64,000 bases of DNA from Vibrio stylophorae. GTDB taxonomy: Bacteria; Pseudomonadota; Gammaproteobacteria; Enterobacterales; Vibrionaceae. The notes beneath the pieces are model-generated. The model saw only the letters and a list, made by a program, of their open reading frames with translations, was not told where the DNA came from and ran no database searches. Every line of letters starts with the position of its first letter. Position 1 is the first letter of the stretch. The DNA lies in contig NZ_CAKLDI010000001.1 in assembly GCF_921293875.1 (NCBI RefSeq), positions 2,543,915 through 2,607,914 of the forward strand. Direction: 5' to 3'. A program made the translations under genes and the position numbers. Positions 53,220-62,599 of this stretch are shown in pieces.

Positions 53220-55027
53220 TGGGGCTAAACATTCTACTGGGGCTACTCTTGATTCTTGTGTGTTATCACCATTTGATTTACCTGCCTTGGATGATCCATC
53301 AAGGGCGAAAGCTTCGTCTCTCTGAAGAGGCGCTCTATCAGCCAGCCTGCGACAATCAAAATCCTGATAGCTTTCCCTATATCAGCGTGATCATTCCTGC
53401 CTATAACGAAGCGGCGCTCATTGAGCAAAAACTCGCAAATCTACTGATTCAAGATTATCCCGCCAATCGATGGCAAATTTTGATTGGCTGTGATGGTTGC
53501 CTCGATGAAACGCCAGTACTCGCGCAACAATGGAAACCGAAATTTGAACAGGCCAACATTCATTTCGAGGTTCATGTTTGGCGTGATAACGAAGGAAAAT
53601 CAGCGCGGCTAAATCAGCTACTCGCCATGGCGCAGCAAAAGAGTGACCTTCTGGTGAGCTCAGATGTTTCCGCGCTGTTATCTCAAGATGCGCTTCGCCA
53701 AGGCGCGCAAATGATGAGTAATATTGAGATTGGCGCCATTACCAGCCATTACCTACTCGCCGATGGCACCGAAGGCGAACAAAGTTACTGGCAGATGCAA
53801 AACCATATTCGTCATGCCGAATCAGAGCTGGGTTCAGTGATGGGCTGTACCGGCGCGTTTTTAATGATCCGCAGTCCGCTTTTTATTCCGCTTCCCAGCG
53901 ACACCATTAATGATGACTTTATGCTTCCCATGCAGGTACTCAAACAGGGGTATCAAATTGTATTAAGTCCCAATATTAATGCTGTCGAAATCAACCCCAA
54001 TACACCACAGCAGGAACTTACCCGTCGCCAACGCATCAGCGCAGGGAACTTGCAGCAACTGATTCGTTGTAATTTTCTACTCAATCCCAAAAACAGCAAA
54101 CTGGCTTGGCTATTTTGGTCAGGCAAAGGCCTTCGAACCCTGATGCCATTTATTCTCTGTTTGATCGTGTTGATTGCCACCATACAGGCCATCGCAGGAC
54201 AACTTTTCGCTCAGGCGTTGCTAACCATGGGGGCATCGGTATTTCTGTATGCTTGTCTTCCTCTCGCTCACATCAAGGCCCCCAAAGCAAAAGCGATTCA
54301 TTACTTTGTATTTGGCTATCTGTACGCGCTCATCGGAATGATGCGCTTTTTGCTGGGACAGTTTCGCCACGGCTGGCGCCCCCCGCAAGAATTGAGCCAG
54401 TATCAATCGCGGGCGACGCTGATTTGTAAGCGCAGCGCTGATATTGGTATTGCGCTTCTGACGCTCTGTCTTAGCGCACCGATTTGGTGCCTTGTCGCAC
54501 TTCTAGTCAAGGCCAGCTCAACGGGGCCCATTTTTTATCGGCAATTACGCGTGGGTGAAATCAGCCAGAGCCAAGCCAAACTGTTTTACATAATCAAATT
54601 TCGCTCGATGTACCAAGACGCAGAAGCGCAAAGTGGCGCCGTTTGGGCACAGAAAAACGATCCTCGCATTACCCCAGTGGGACGTTTTTTGCGAAAGACG
54701 CGCCTCGATGAACTACCTCAGTGCCTCAATGTGTTACGCGGCGAGATGTCTATCGTCGGTCCACGCCCTGAGCGCCCTGAGTTTTGTCGTAAATTGCAAA
54801 ATGCATTGCCTTTTTATATTGAACGCACCGCAGGACTCAAACCTGGGATCACCGGACTGGCTCAAGTCAATCATGGCTATGACCAAGATTTAGATGATGT
54901 TCGACAAAAATTGAATTGGGACCATGCCTATGGCGCGGCGCTCAGCTCGCCTTGGAACTGGCTAAAAATGGATTTAGGCATTTTGTGTAAAACCATAGCC
55001 ATTGTGATCTTAGGACGTGGCCAATAA
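53216..55027 (+). CDS. sypQ-sypR: Fusion of SypQ-like GT2 and SypR-like undecaprenyl-phosphate sugar-phosphate transferase
   Basis: 603 residues from ATG 53216, which overlaps the sypP stop (ATGA) and has AGGAG eight bases upstream. The N-terminal part (about 1-390) is a membrane GT2: a leading helix, ISVIIPAYNEAAL, a DVS metal site and two to three further helices (about 300-375). The C-terminal part (about 405-603) is a complete bacterial sugar transferase with KFRSMYQDAEAQSG, RLDELPQCLNVLRGEMS, VGPRPERPEF and PGITGLAQV. In V. fischeri sypQ and sypR are separate genes. There is no frameshift or stop at the junction. It is the last gene of the sypK-R part. Confidence 0.9.
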   Translation: MMGLNILLGLLLILVCYHHLIYLPWMIHQGRKLRLSEEALYQPACDNQNPDSFPYISVIIPAYNEAALIEQKLANLLIQDYPANRWQILIGCDGCLDETPVLAQQWKPKFEQANIHFEVHVWRDNEGKSARLNQLLAMAQQKSDLLVSSDVSALLSQDALRQGAQMMSNIEIGAITSHYLLADGTEGEQSYWQMQNHIRHAESELGSVMGCTGAFLMIRSPLFIPLPSDTINDDFMLPMQVLKQGYQIVLSPNINAVEINPNTPQQELTRRQRISAGNLQQLIRCNFLLNPKNSKLAWLFWSGKGLRTLMPFILCLIVLIATIQAIAGQLFAQALLTMGASVFLYACLPLAHIKAPKAKAIHYFVFGYLYALIGMMRFLLGQFRHGWRPPQELSQYQSRATLICKRSADIGIALLTLCLSAPIWCLVALLVKASSTGPIFYRQLRVGEISQSQAKLFYIIKFRSMYQDAEAQSGAVWAQKNDPRITPVGRFLRKTRLDELPQCLNVLRGEMSIVGPRPERPEFCRKLQNALPFYIERTAGLKPGITGLAQVNHGYDQDLDDVRQKLNWDHAYGAALSSPWNWLKMDLGILCKTIAIVILGRGQ

Positions 55028-55043
55028 CGGCAGCGGATGAGAG

Positions 55044-55060
55044 TTGGCACGCCAATTGAT
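55044..55060 (+). promoter_or_regulatory. Possible sigma-54 promoter of the sypA-D-like operon
   Basis: TTGGCACGCCAATTGAT: a perfect -24 element TTGGCACG, and 10 bases after GG a -12 element TTGA in place of TTGC. The start would fall near 55071, 47 bases before the sypA ATG. The -12 mismatch weakens the call, but the match at the first half and the identical position before sypA in V. fischeri support it. Confidence 0.45.
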
Positions 55061-55117
55061 TGCTAATCCATACAATCAGTCACAATCAACAGCCAGCTTT
55101 TCAATTTAGGAGGCACC

Positions 55118-55420
55118 ATGAATATGAGCACATACGATTTAACACTCAGCCATGAATTTGATGCCGCTGCAGCACGCGAGATGGAAGGTATGTTTCAGCA
55201 ACTCAGTGAAACGCAGCAAGGAAGCATTCGTATTGATATGCAGCAGGTTCAATTTATCGATTCATGTGGCATCGGTGCCATCGTGTTTCTCTACAAACGG
55301 TTAAAAAGTCATGGCAGTGAACTGTATCTCGAAGGGGTCAATGGTCAGCCGCTTGAACTGATGCGAATGCTACGTATCGATAAAGTGATTCCCTGTTTAA
55401 ATGAGGCAGCAAACCAATGA
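55118..55420 (+). CDS. sypA: SypA-like STAS-domain protein (anti-sigma factor antagonist fold)
   Basis: 100 residues, a single STAS domain. The phosphorylatable serine of SpoIIAA-type proteins is present (FIDSCGIGAIV, Ser49). In V. fischeri SypA is required for biofilm formation and is inactivated by phosphorylation by SypE at the equivalent serine. No SypE-like kinase/phosphatase gene is seen in this window. Strong TTAGGAGG ribosome binding site. It overlaps sypB by four bases. Confidence 0.87.
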   Translation: MNMSTYDLTLSHEFDAAAAREMEGMFQQLSETQQGSIRIDMQQVQFIDSCGIGAIVFLYKRLKSHGSELYLEGVNGQPLELMRMLRIDKVIPCLNEAANQ

Positions 55421-56199
55421 ATGGATGCAAATTGACATGGCTGCTACCGCTATTTTTAGTGGCTTGTTCTTCCAGCCCGCCCAGCTATGAAGTCAATGCC
55501 AAAGATGTACAGATGGCACGTATTCGACTGGATCAACTTGGCTTTGAAATAGAGCTACTGGGATTAAAAGGCGGCGTCCACTGTATGCCTGCACGCATGC
55601 AGCGAATGACGACACAACATCGACTTGCCGGAAGCGAATTACTAACCGGTATGGTCGACGACGCGATGATCAATATGGATAAGCTCGCTGTGGAACTCAA
55701 ACAAAGCGATAACCTGTTACACCAGCTGCTCAAAAAAACCTATTGCGGTCATACCGAAAACGCCTTTGCCGAATCAGAGCTTCAACAAAAACTCCTACTG
55801 CTGATGTCCTTAGACAACCAGTTTCCCAGTGCGAGTGCGCGCTTACTTCCTGAATATCAACGTGCCCTTGCGAGCGCCGCTAAAATTCTGATTTCGCATC
55901 CACATTGGACGCTTTCTCTGGTTGGACACACCGATAACCAAGGTTCAAGTGCCAGTAATTTAAAACTCGGACAGCAGCGCGCTGAAGCTGTGCGTGATGT
56001 TCTAGTCAAACATGGCGTCTCAGAAGGACAAATTTCCATAACGAGCCAAGGTGAAATGCAACCCGTCACCATCAACGCCGACAGTATCGGCCGCCTTGCG
56101 AATCGCCGTGTGGATGCATATCTACTGATTCATCCCGATCGCGATCGTCCCATTCGCACCTATAGTTTGAAAGATTGGTATCACGCTCCTGAGAGGTAA
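55417..56199 (+). CDS. sypB: SypB-like OmpA-family lipoprotein
   Basis: 260 residues. Signal peptide with lipobox (FLVACSSS, Cys17). The central region (about 25-140) is helical with paired cysteines. The C-terminal OmpA-like peptidoglycan-binding domain (about 150-250) has LVGHTDNQGSSASNLKLGQQRA and the Arg of RLANRRVD. Predicted to anchor the export apparatus to the cell wall from the outer membrane. It overlaps sypA by ATGA and is two bases before sypC. Confidence 0.87.
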   Translation: MNGCKLTWLLPLFLVACSSSPPSYEVNAKDVQMARIRLDQLGFEIELLGLKGGVHCMPARMQRMTTQHRLAGSELLTGMVDDAMINMDKLAVELKQSDNLLHQLLKKTYCGHTENAFAESELQQKLLLLMSLDNQFPSASARLLPEYQRALASAAKILISHPHWTLSLVGHTDNQGSSASNLKLGQQRAEAVRDVLVKHGVSEGQISITSQGEMQPVTINADSIGRLANRRVDAYLLIHPDRDRPIRTYSLKDWYHAPER

Positions 56200-56201
56200 C
56201 G

Positions 56202-58283
56202 ATGCATCGATTATGGATAATCATATTTTGCATATGGATCGCGCCAGCGTTTGCCAATAACCTCGCGCCAGGGGATAGCTTGTACTTACAACTGCCCGGT
56301 GAAAGTGCATTTAATGAACCCTTTGTGATTGATGATTTGGGCCAAATTCGCCTCCCCGAAGTGGGAGCTGTGAAAGTCTCTGGTTTGTCCCTAGCACAGG
56401 CGCAAACCCTAATCAAAGAAAGGCTCAGTACGGTTTATCGCAACTTGGATGAATTCGCACTTTCCATTCAAACCCGAGAGATTCGCGTCGCCGTACTCGG
56501 CTACGTCGAACAACCAGGCATCGTCTCCATTCCTCCAAACAGCCATGTTCAGTTAGCACTTGCGCAAGCTGGCGGTCTTCGCCCCGGCGCTCAACTCGAT
56601 AAGTTCCAGCTTCGCCGCGGCGATCAAGTGCTCGTATTTAACTATAAAACCTACCTTGATAGCGGTGATTTAAGCAAGATTCCGACGCTACAACCGGGTG
56701 ATGAAGTATTTGTCCCCGTGTCAGCTGTACTGGGTAATGTTGAGGTTGATTTTGATGCCGCCACCTTAATGGATCAGGGCGATGCGGATGAAAGCCAAGG
56801 GCTGACCATTTTTGGTGAGCTTATCAATCCGGGCACCTATAGCTATAAAGAAGGTATGACGGTTATCGATGCAATTATGCGAGCTGGCGGTGTTACCCGT
56901 TATGCTGATGTCACCAAAATACGGGTGATTACCAATGATGTGCCGCACCGCTTTGACCTTCGTGCCTATTTAGATACTGGCGATAGTAGCAATGCGCCGC
57001 CGATTCTGCCGAGCTCCACCATTTTTGTCCCCATTGAAGTCAAAGAGATCAGCGATGGCGGTCGTTCTATCTATGTAATGGGGGAAGTTCAAAAACCCGG
57101 AGCCTTTGAAAGCTCTGGTGCCAATTTCCTTGATCTGCTGGCCAATGCCGGCGGCCCAACACGCTACGCAGACACCACCAAAATTAAAGTATTTCGCGAT
57201 AATGGTGCGCCCATCGATATCAATTTGGTGACCATTGCTAACAAACCTAACGTAAGTGCTCACTTACCTAAACTCAACCCAGGCGATGTCTTGTTTGTCC
57301 CTGAAAAGACAGATGTAAACGAAAAATCTTGGCTCAAAATCAGTCCAGATCAAGCGATTAAAATCATTGGCGCGGTACATCATCCCGGACGTTATGAATG
57401 GAGTTCTGAAATGGGTTTTTTAGACTTGCTCGCTCATGCTGGCGGCCCCATTGAGCGCGCGAATCTTGCCCAGATTCGTATTATTCATACCAAAGGTACA
57501 GGAACCGTTGATTACTTCGACCTTGATCGCTTTTTGCAGCAAGGCGGTGATTTTTCAACACTTCCGCGCCTGCAAGCTGGGGATACAGTGGTTATTGATG
57601 AACTGCCCCATGACCCCACCGATAATAAATCAAGCTGGGTTCGACAATCCGCCAAAGATTCCATCTATATTTTTGGCGCGGTCGGCGCACCCGGTCGATA
57701 TGCTTTTAACCAACAACTCGGCTTTCTCGACATTGTCGCCGCCGCAGATGGGCCCAATCCCAATGCCGATCTGCGCAATATCAAAATCAGTCATCGAACT
57801 TCTGGTGCCGCGCGCGTCTCTCATATCAATTTACAACGCTACTTCGAGACCGGTGATGAAACACTGATCGCACAAGTCGTGCCTGGAGACGTTATCTATA
57901 TTCCAGAACGCCGTGGAGATTGGCTGGAAAAAAAACCTGACGAAGTGGTACGCCTTGTTGGTGCAATCAAGCATCCCGGACGCTATCGCTTCAGCGATGA
58001 AATGAGCATTTTAGATCTGATTGCAGAAGCTGGTGGTACCACGGAACAAGCTTGGATCGACAATATCATGATCGTCAATAAATCATGCTGCGGCGATCGC
58101 GCTCATGTCTTTAGCTTAAAAGACTATGTCCATCATCCAAGTCGCTACCCACTGCCATTATTGCGAGCAGGCGACACCGTCTATGTGCCTTTCAAAGATG
58201 AATCAGGAATGGAGATCGCACGACAATGGCTCAGAGATGCGCTTGGCGTCGTAACACTTGTGGTGCTTGGAGCCAGCCTATGA
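56202..58283 (+). CDS. sypC: SypC-like polysaccharide export protein with multiple SLBB domains
   Basis: 693 residues. Signal peptide (MHRLWIIIFCIWIAPAFA), an N-terminal Wza-like poly-export domain (about 20-98), and six SLBB repeats recognisable by the G-x-V/I-x2-PG-x-Y/F pattern: VLGYVEQPGIV, IFGELINPGTY, VMGEVQKPGAF, IIGAVHHPGRY, IFGAVGAPGRY and LVGAIKHPGRY. A short C-terminal hydrophobic segment (VVTLVVLGASL) closes it. Forms the periplasmic/outer-membrane export conduit. The number of SLBB repeats is larger than the two of Wza. Confidence 0.88.
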   Translation: MHRLWIIIFCIWIAPAFANNLAPGDSLYLQLPGESAFNEPFVIDDLGQIRLPEVGAVKVSGLSLAQAQTLIKERLSTVYRNLDEFALSIQTREIRVAVLGYVEQPGIVSIPPNSHVQLALAQAGGLRPGAQLDKFQLRRGDQVLVFNYKTYLDSGDLSKIPTLQPGDEVFVPVSAVLGNVEVDFDAATLMDQGDADESQGLTIFGELINPGTYSYKEGMTVIDAIMRAGGVTRYADVTKIRVITNDVPHRFDLRAYLDTGDSSNAPPILPSSTIFVPIEVKEISDGGRSIYVMGEVQKPGAFESSGANFLDLLANAGGPTRYADTTKIKVFRDNGAPIDINLVTIANKPNVSAHLPKLNPGDVLFVPEKTDVNEKSWLKISPDQAIKIIGAVHHPGRYEWSSEMGFLDLLAHAGGPIERANLAQIRIIHTKGTGTVDYFDLDRFLQQGGDFSTLPRLQAGDTVVIDELPHDPTDNKSSWVRQSAKDSIYIFGAVGAPGRYAFNQQLGFLDIVAAADGPNPNADLRNIKISHRTSGAARVSHINLQRYFETGDETLIAQVVPGDVIYIPERRGDWLEKKPDEVVRLVGAIKHPGRYRFSDEMSILDLIAEAGGTTEQAWIDNIMIVNKSCCGDRAHVFSLKDYVHHPSRYPLPLLRAGDTVYVPFKDESGMEIARQWLRDALGVVTLVVLGASL

Positions 58284-58978
58284 AGCCTTGGCTTACTCAA
58301 GAGTTTGATCTCTTCTATCAACAAGTGATTGCAAGCGGAGCACAAGCCATTGCCGTGACTGGCAGCAATCATCAATGTGGCTGCTCAACAATGTCTCGCT
58401 GGCTCGCACAGCGCATCGGGGAAAGTGGCGAGTCCTGCCTATTGGTTGATCTAGATTACGCAGGACAAGGACAAGGCATTGACTCCATGCCATGGCAATA
58501 TGCTGGCGAAGGCGAAAAAGAAGCGTTAAAACAATTAAACCACAACCTTTGGCTGCTACCGCAATCGAGCCTAAAGGGGCAAGCACTACGCATGCGTCAG
58601 CCAGAGATATTCAAACAATGCCTTCAAAATTGGCAGGCACAATATCACTATTTGATTTTTGATGCCGGAAGCTTGTGCGCAGATAACTGGCGAAATTTGC
58701 CCGCAGTGACCATTGCCAAATCGTGTCAAAGCACACTATTAGTTGTCGGCGCAGGACAAACATCCGATGAGCAACTGGTGACCAGCAGTCAGCGATTGAG
58801 TCAAGTGGATGCCAATGTACTTGGGCTGGTCATTAACGACTATCGTTTCCCGAGCTTAGCTAGCGAGCTATGCCGTAGCATGCATGAAAAAGGACGATGG
58901 ATCCCCTATCACTGGCGACAAAAACTTCAACGCTGTTTCATGGACAGCCAACTGCTTCGCGGTGAATACAACCGCTAG
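58280..58978 (+). CDS. sypD: SypD-like cytoplasmic ATPase of the CpsD/CapB type, degenerate P-loop
   Basis: 232 residues from ATG 58280 (ATGA overlap with sypC); an in-frame GTG/ATG at 58226 would extend into sypC without reason. Fold pattern of BY-kinase/MinD-like P-loop proteins: Walker A region VTGSNHQCGCSTMSRWL, second motif LLVDLDYAGQGQG and Walker B-like LIFDAGS. The P-loop lysine is replaced by Cys35 (expected GEGKST, found QCGCST). There is no C-terminal tyrosine cluster, only one Tyr near the end. Likely a chain-length partner without normal kinase activity. Confidence 0.78.
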   Translation: MKPWLTQEFDLFYQQVIASGAQAIAVTGSNHQCGCSTMSRWLAQRIGESGESCLLVDLDYAGQGQGIDSMPWQYAGEGEKEALKQLNHNLWLLPQSSLKGQALRMRQPEIFKQCLQNWQAQYHYLIFDAGSLCADNWRNLPAVTIAKSCQSTLLVVGAGQTSDEQLVTSSQRLSQVDANVLGLVINDYRFPSLASELCRSMHEKGRWIPYHWRQKLQRCFMDSQLLRGEYNR

Positions 58979-59007
58979 CTTTAGGCAAATCCGAATTCTA
59001 GTTTTGC

Positions 59008-60009
59008 TTAGCCGATATTGTAAATTTCTTGGAGTTGAGGCCAGCGTGCATCACTGCTAAATCTGCTTTCAATAATGCCGCGCATATGATGGTGAATTTC
59101 TAGTATCTCACCGCTATTAAGCTGTGCTAAATGGTTTATCTTATCTGAAAGCGATAACCAATCATGTTCAGGCACTAAGAAATCACTTGGTAGAAGGTAT
59201 TTTAAATCACCAACATCGGTCGCCAATACAGGGATGCCATAACCCATCGCTTCAAGAGCAACGAGCGGTAAACCTTCAAAACGCGAAGGCATCACCAACA
59301 AATCGATTTGAGACCAATAGTCCTGCATATTGGCAACGTGTCCGTGCATATGACAGCGCGGATGCTCTATGTCGAACTCACCTTCCCCAAAGCAGTGCCA
59401 ACTGAGTTGCGCTGAACTGTGTTCAACTAAAGAAGTCAGACGATCAGCACCTTTGTCCCTATTTAAGCGGCCGACAAAGGCAATACGTTGAATCTTATAA
59501 GCCTCAGTCGTATTTTCGTTGGGCAGAATAGCTAACGCCGGTAACTCAACAAAGTTATGACATATCTCTGCCTTGAAAGGAATTTTCGACTTTATCAGCT
59601 CACTCACAGCTAAATTTCGTCCAATAAAGGCTGTATAGCGATTCAAGCATTCATATAACGCAACACGACCAGCACCGAGTTCCCCCGCGTGGAATGTGGT
59701 AACGCAAGGTGTGTGTGTTAATAATGATGCAACGCGCGCCATTATCGCCCCTTTGTAACCATGACCATGTATCAAACAGGGAGAGCACTGTTTCACGTAT
59801 CGATTTAATGCGTTCAATGAACGATTGAGATAAGCGCAATGAATACCTGCGTTTATCAAGTGTGTTTGCGCATATTCAGGGAAATGGTTTTGCCAAAATA
59901 GGACAGAAACAGGAATACCTTTGCGGTATAGCAAATGAGCGAGTTGAACAACATGGGTTTCAATGCCACCAAATTTGGCGCTATCGAACAATAAAACGAT
60001 GGTCGTCAT
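59008..60009 (-). CDS. Glycosyltransferase family 4 at the syp-like locus end
   Basis: 333 residues. GT-B fold with N-terminal FGGIETHVVQLAHLL, donor-domain IAFVGRLNRDKGADRL and the E-x7-E motif PSRFEGLPLVALEAMGYGIPVLA. Strong AAGGAGGGG site before the ATG at 60009. It runs convergently with sypD, 29 bases apart, and away from the alpha operon. Could correspond to one of the sypH/I/J glycosyltransferases, but which cannot be said. Confidence 0.86.
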   Translation of the reverse strand: MTTIVLLFDSAKFGGIETHVVQLAHLLYRKGIPVSVLFWQNHFPEYAQTHLINAGIHCAYLNRSLNALNRYVKQCSPCLIHGHGYKGAIMARVASLLTHTPCVTTFHAGELGAGRVALYECLNRYTAFIGRNLAVSELIKSKIPFKAEICHNFVELPALAILPNENTTEAYKIQRIAFVGRLNRDKGADRLTSLVEHSSAQLSWHCFGEGEFDIEHPRCHMHGHVANMQDYWSQIDLLVMPSRFEGLPLVALEAMGYGIPVLATDVGDLKYLLPSDFLVPEHDWLSLSDKINHLAQLNSGEILEIHHHMRGIIESRFSSDARWPQLQEIYNIG

Positions 60010-60067
60010 AGCCCCTCCTTATTCAAGGATAGACAATCAATGACTAAATTCTTGGAAAATAGAAAGA

Positions 60068-60096
60068 AAAAAGCCGAGTCTAGGACTCGGCTTTTT
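60068..60096 (-). terminator. Rho-independent terminator after rplQ
   Basis: AAAAAGCCGAGTC (60068-60080), loop TAG, GACTCGGCTTTTT (60084-60096): a 13-base-pair perfect stem. It lies 15 bases after the rplQ stop and can act in both directions. Confidence 0.88.
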
Positions 60097-60110
60097 CATG
60101 CTCAGTGCAA

Positions 60111-60497
60111 TTATTCTGCAGCTGCTTCTTGCTCGAATGGAGCAGAACCAACTAGCTGAATGTATGCCATTGGAGCTTTATCACCAGTACGTACACCGCA
60201 TTTGATAATGCGAGTGTAACCGCCTTGGCGAGCTGCAAAACGTGGACCTAGTTCAGAGAACAGTTTTGCAACAACTTCGTTGTCGCGAGTGCGAGCAAAC
60301 GCTAGACGACGGTTAGCAACCGTGTCGTTCTTAGCTAGGGTAATCAAAGGCTCAATTACGCGGCGCAGTTCTTTTGCTTTTGGCAAAGTCGTCTTGATAG
60401 TCTCGTGACGAACCAAAGAGCTTGCCATGTTACGGAACATAGCTTGACGATGACTGCTGTTGCGGTTGAGTTGACGACCACTCTTACGATGGCGCAT
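60111..60497 (-). CDS. rplQ: 50S ribosomal protein L17
   Basis: 128 residues. The family N-terminus [25 protein letters not shown] and the following [17 protein letters not shown] identify it. Last gene of the alpha operon, 33 bases after rpoA. It ends in a short acidic tail (FEQEAAAE). Confidence 0.99.
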   Translation of the reverse strand: MRHRKSGRQLNRNSSHRQAMFRNMASSLVRHETIKTTLPKAKELRRVIEPLITLAKNDTVANRRLAFARTRDNEVVAKLFSELGPRFAARQGGYTRIIKCGVRTGDKAPMAYIQLVGSAPFEQEAAAE

Positions 60498-60530
60498 GGC
60501 TTAATCCTTCTAACTAAACCTGTTCGGTGA

Positions 60531-61520
60531 TTAATCTTCTGCGATTGACGCTGGTGGCCAGTTTTCTAGGCGCATACCCAACGACAAACCACGAGAAGCA
60601 AGCACGTCTTTGATCTCAGTAAGAGACTTCTTACCAAGGTTAGGCGTCTTAAGAAGCTCAACCTCAGTACGCTGTACAAGATCACCGATGTAGTGAATCG
60701 CTTCTGCTTTCAAACAGTTAGCAGAGCGAACAGTCAATTCTAGATCGTCTACAGGACGCAGCAGGATAGGATCAAACTCTGGCTTCTCTTCCTTCTCTTC
60801 AGGAACGCGAACGTCACGAAGGTCTACGAAGGCATCCAATTGTTCAGCAAGAATAGTTGCTGCACGACGGATTGCTTCTTCTGGATCAAGAGTACCGTTT
60901 GTTTCCATCTCGATAACAAGCTTGTCTAGATCGGTACGCTGCTCAACACGAGCGGCTTCTACTGCGTAAGCGATACGATCAACAGGGCTGAAAGTAGCGT
61001 CTACTAGTAGGCGACCAATTGGACGCTCATCATCATCAGTATGGATACGAGCTGATGCTGGAACATAGCCACGACCACGCTCTACCTTGATGCGCATGCT
61101 GATTTCAGCATTGTCATCAGTTAGGTGGCAGATTACGTGTTCTGGGTTCGCAATCTCGACATCACCATCATGAGTGATGTCACCTGCTTTCACAGGGCCC
61201 GCACCAGACTTGCTAAGAGTCAAGATAACTTCATCTTTACCTTCGACTTTAACAGCCAAACCTTTAAGGTTTAGAAGGATTTCAAGAATATCTTCTTGTA
61301 CGCCCTCTTTGGTGCTGTACTCGTGCAACACGCCGTCAATTTCAACTTCTGTGACTGCACAACCAGGCATAGAAGATAGAAGAATGCGACGAAGAGCATT
61401 ACCAAGCGTATGGCCAAAACCACGCTCAAGTGGCTCTAGAGTTACTTTTGCATGCGCATTGTTGATTTGTTCGATATCAACAAGACGTGGCTTAAGAAAT
61501 TCTGTTACAGAACCCTGCAT
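60531..61520 (-). CDS. rpoA: RNA polymerase alpha subunit
   Basis: 329 residues, same length as in E. coli. The N-terminal dimerisation domain ([20 protein letters not shown], about 32-51) and C-terminal domain (about 245-329; NCLKAEAI and [12 protein letters not shown] contact UP elements and activators) are complete. Core transcription subunit, co-transcribed with ribosomal protein genes. Confidence 0.99.
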   Translation of the reverse strand: MQGSVTEFLKPRLVDIEQINNAHAKVTLEPLERGFGHTLGNALRRILLSSMPGCAVTEVEIDGVLHEYSTKEGVQEDILEILLNLKGLAVKVEGKDEVILTLSKSGAGPVKAGDITHDGDVEIANPEHVICHLTDDNAEISMRIKVERGRGYVPASARIHTDDDERPIGRLLVDATFSPVDRIAYAVEAARVEQRTDLDKLVIEMETNGTLDPEEAIRRAATILAEQLDAFVDLRDVRVPEEKEEKPEFDPILLRPVDDLELTVRSANCLKAEAIHYIGDLVQRTEVELLKTPNLGKKSLTEIKDVLASRGLSLGMRLENWPPASIAED

Positions 61521-61544
61521 TATGTCCTCTCTTAAATTTTAGCC

Positions 61545-62165
61545 TTACTTAGAGTAAAGCTCGACGATCAGGTGTTCGTTGATGTCCGCAGACAAGTCGG
61601 AACGCTCAGGAAGACGCTTAAACGTCCCTTCCATCTTGTTGGCGTCTACTTCCATCCAAGTTGGCTTTTCACGGTTGTCAGCAACTTCAAGTGCAGCTTT
61701 AACGCGCGCTTGTTTTTTCGCTTTTTCACGAATGCTGATAACGTCGCTAGCGTTCACTTGGAAAGAAGGAACGTTAACAACTTTGCCATTAACTAGGATC
61801 GCTTTGTGGCTTACCAACTGACGAGATTCAGCGCGAGTTGCACCAAAGCCCATGCGGTAAACTACGTTGTCAAGACGACCTTCAAGAAGCTGAAGCAGGT
61901 TTTCACCTGTGTTGCCTTTAAGGCGAGCAGCTTCTTTGTAGTAGTTACGGAATTGTTTTTCTAGTACGCCGTAGATACGACGAACTTTTTGCTTCTCACG
62001 AAGCTGAACGCCGTAGTCTGATAGACGGCCGCGACGAGCGCCGTGCACACCAGGGGCGTTATCGATTTTACACTTGGTATCAATCGCACGAACGCCTGAC
62101 TTAAGGAACAAGTCAGTACCTTCGCGGCGGCTAAGCTTCAGCTTAGGACCCAAATATCTTGCCAT
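61545..62165 (-). CDS. rpsD: 30S ribosomal protein S4
   Basis: 206 residues. [22 protein letters not shown]-terminus and S4 RNA-binding domain ([27 protein letters not shown]). A primary 16S-binding protein that also represses the alpha operon by binding the rpsM leader, whose pseudoknot is intact here. Confidence 0.99.
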   Translation of the reverse strand: MARYLGPKLKLSRREGTDLFLKSGVRAIDTKCKIDNAPGVHGARRGRLSDYGVQLREKQKVRRIYGVLEKQFRNYYKEAARLKGNTGENLLQLLEGRLDNVVYRMGFGATRAESRQLVSHKAILVNGKVVNVPSFQVNASDVISIREKAKKQARVKAALEVADNREKPTWMEVDANKMEGTFKRLPERSDLSADINEHLIVELYSK

Positions 62166-62192
62166 GATCTTTCTCCAACAGTCCTAGAAACG

Positions 62193-62588
<396 letters not shown>

Positions 62589-62599
62589 CTATACCCCGA

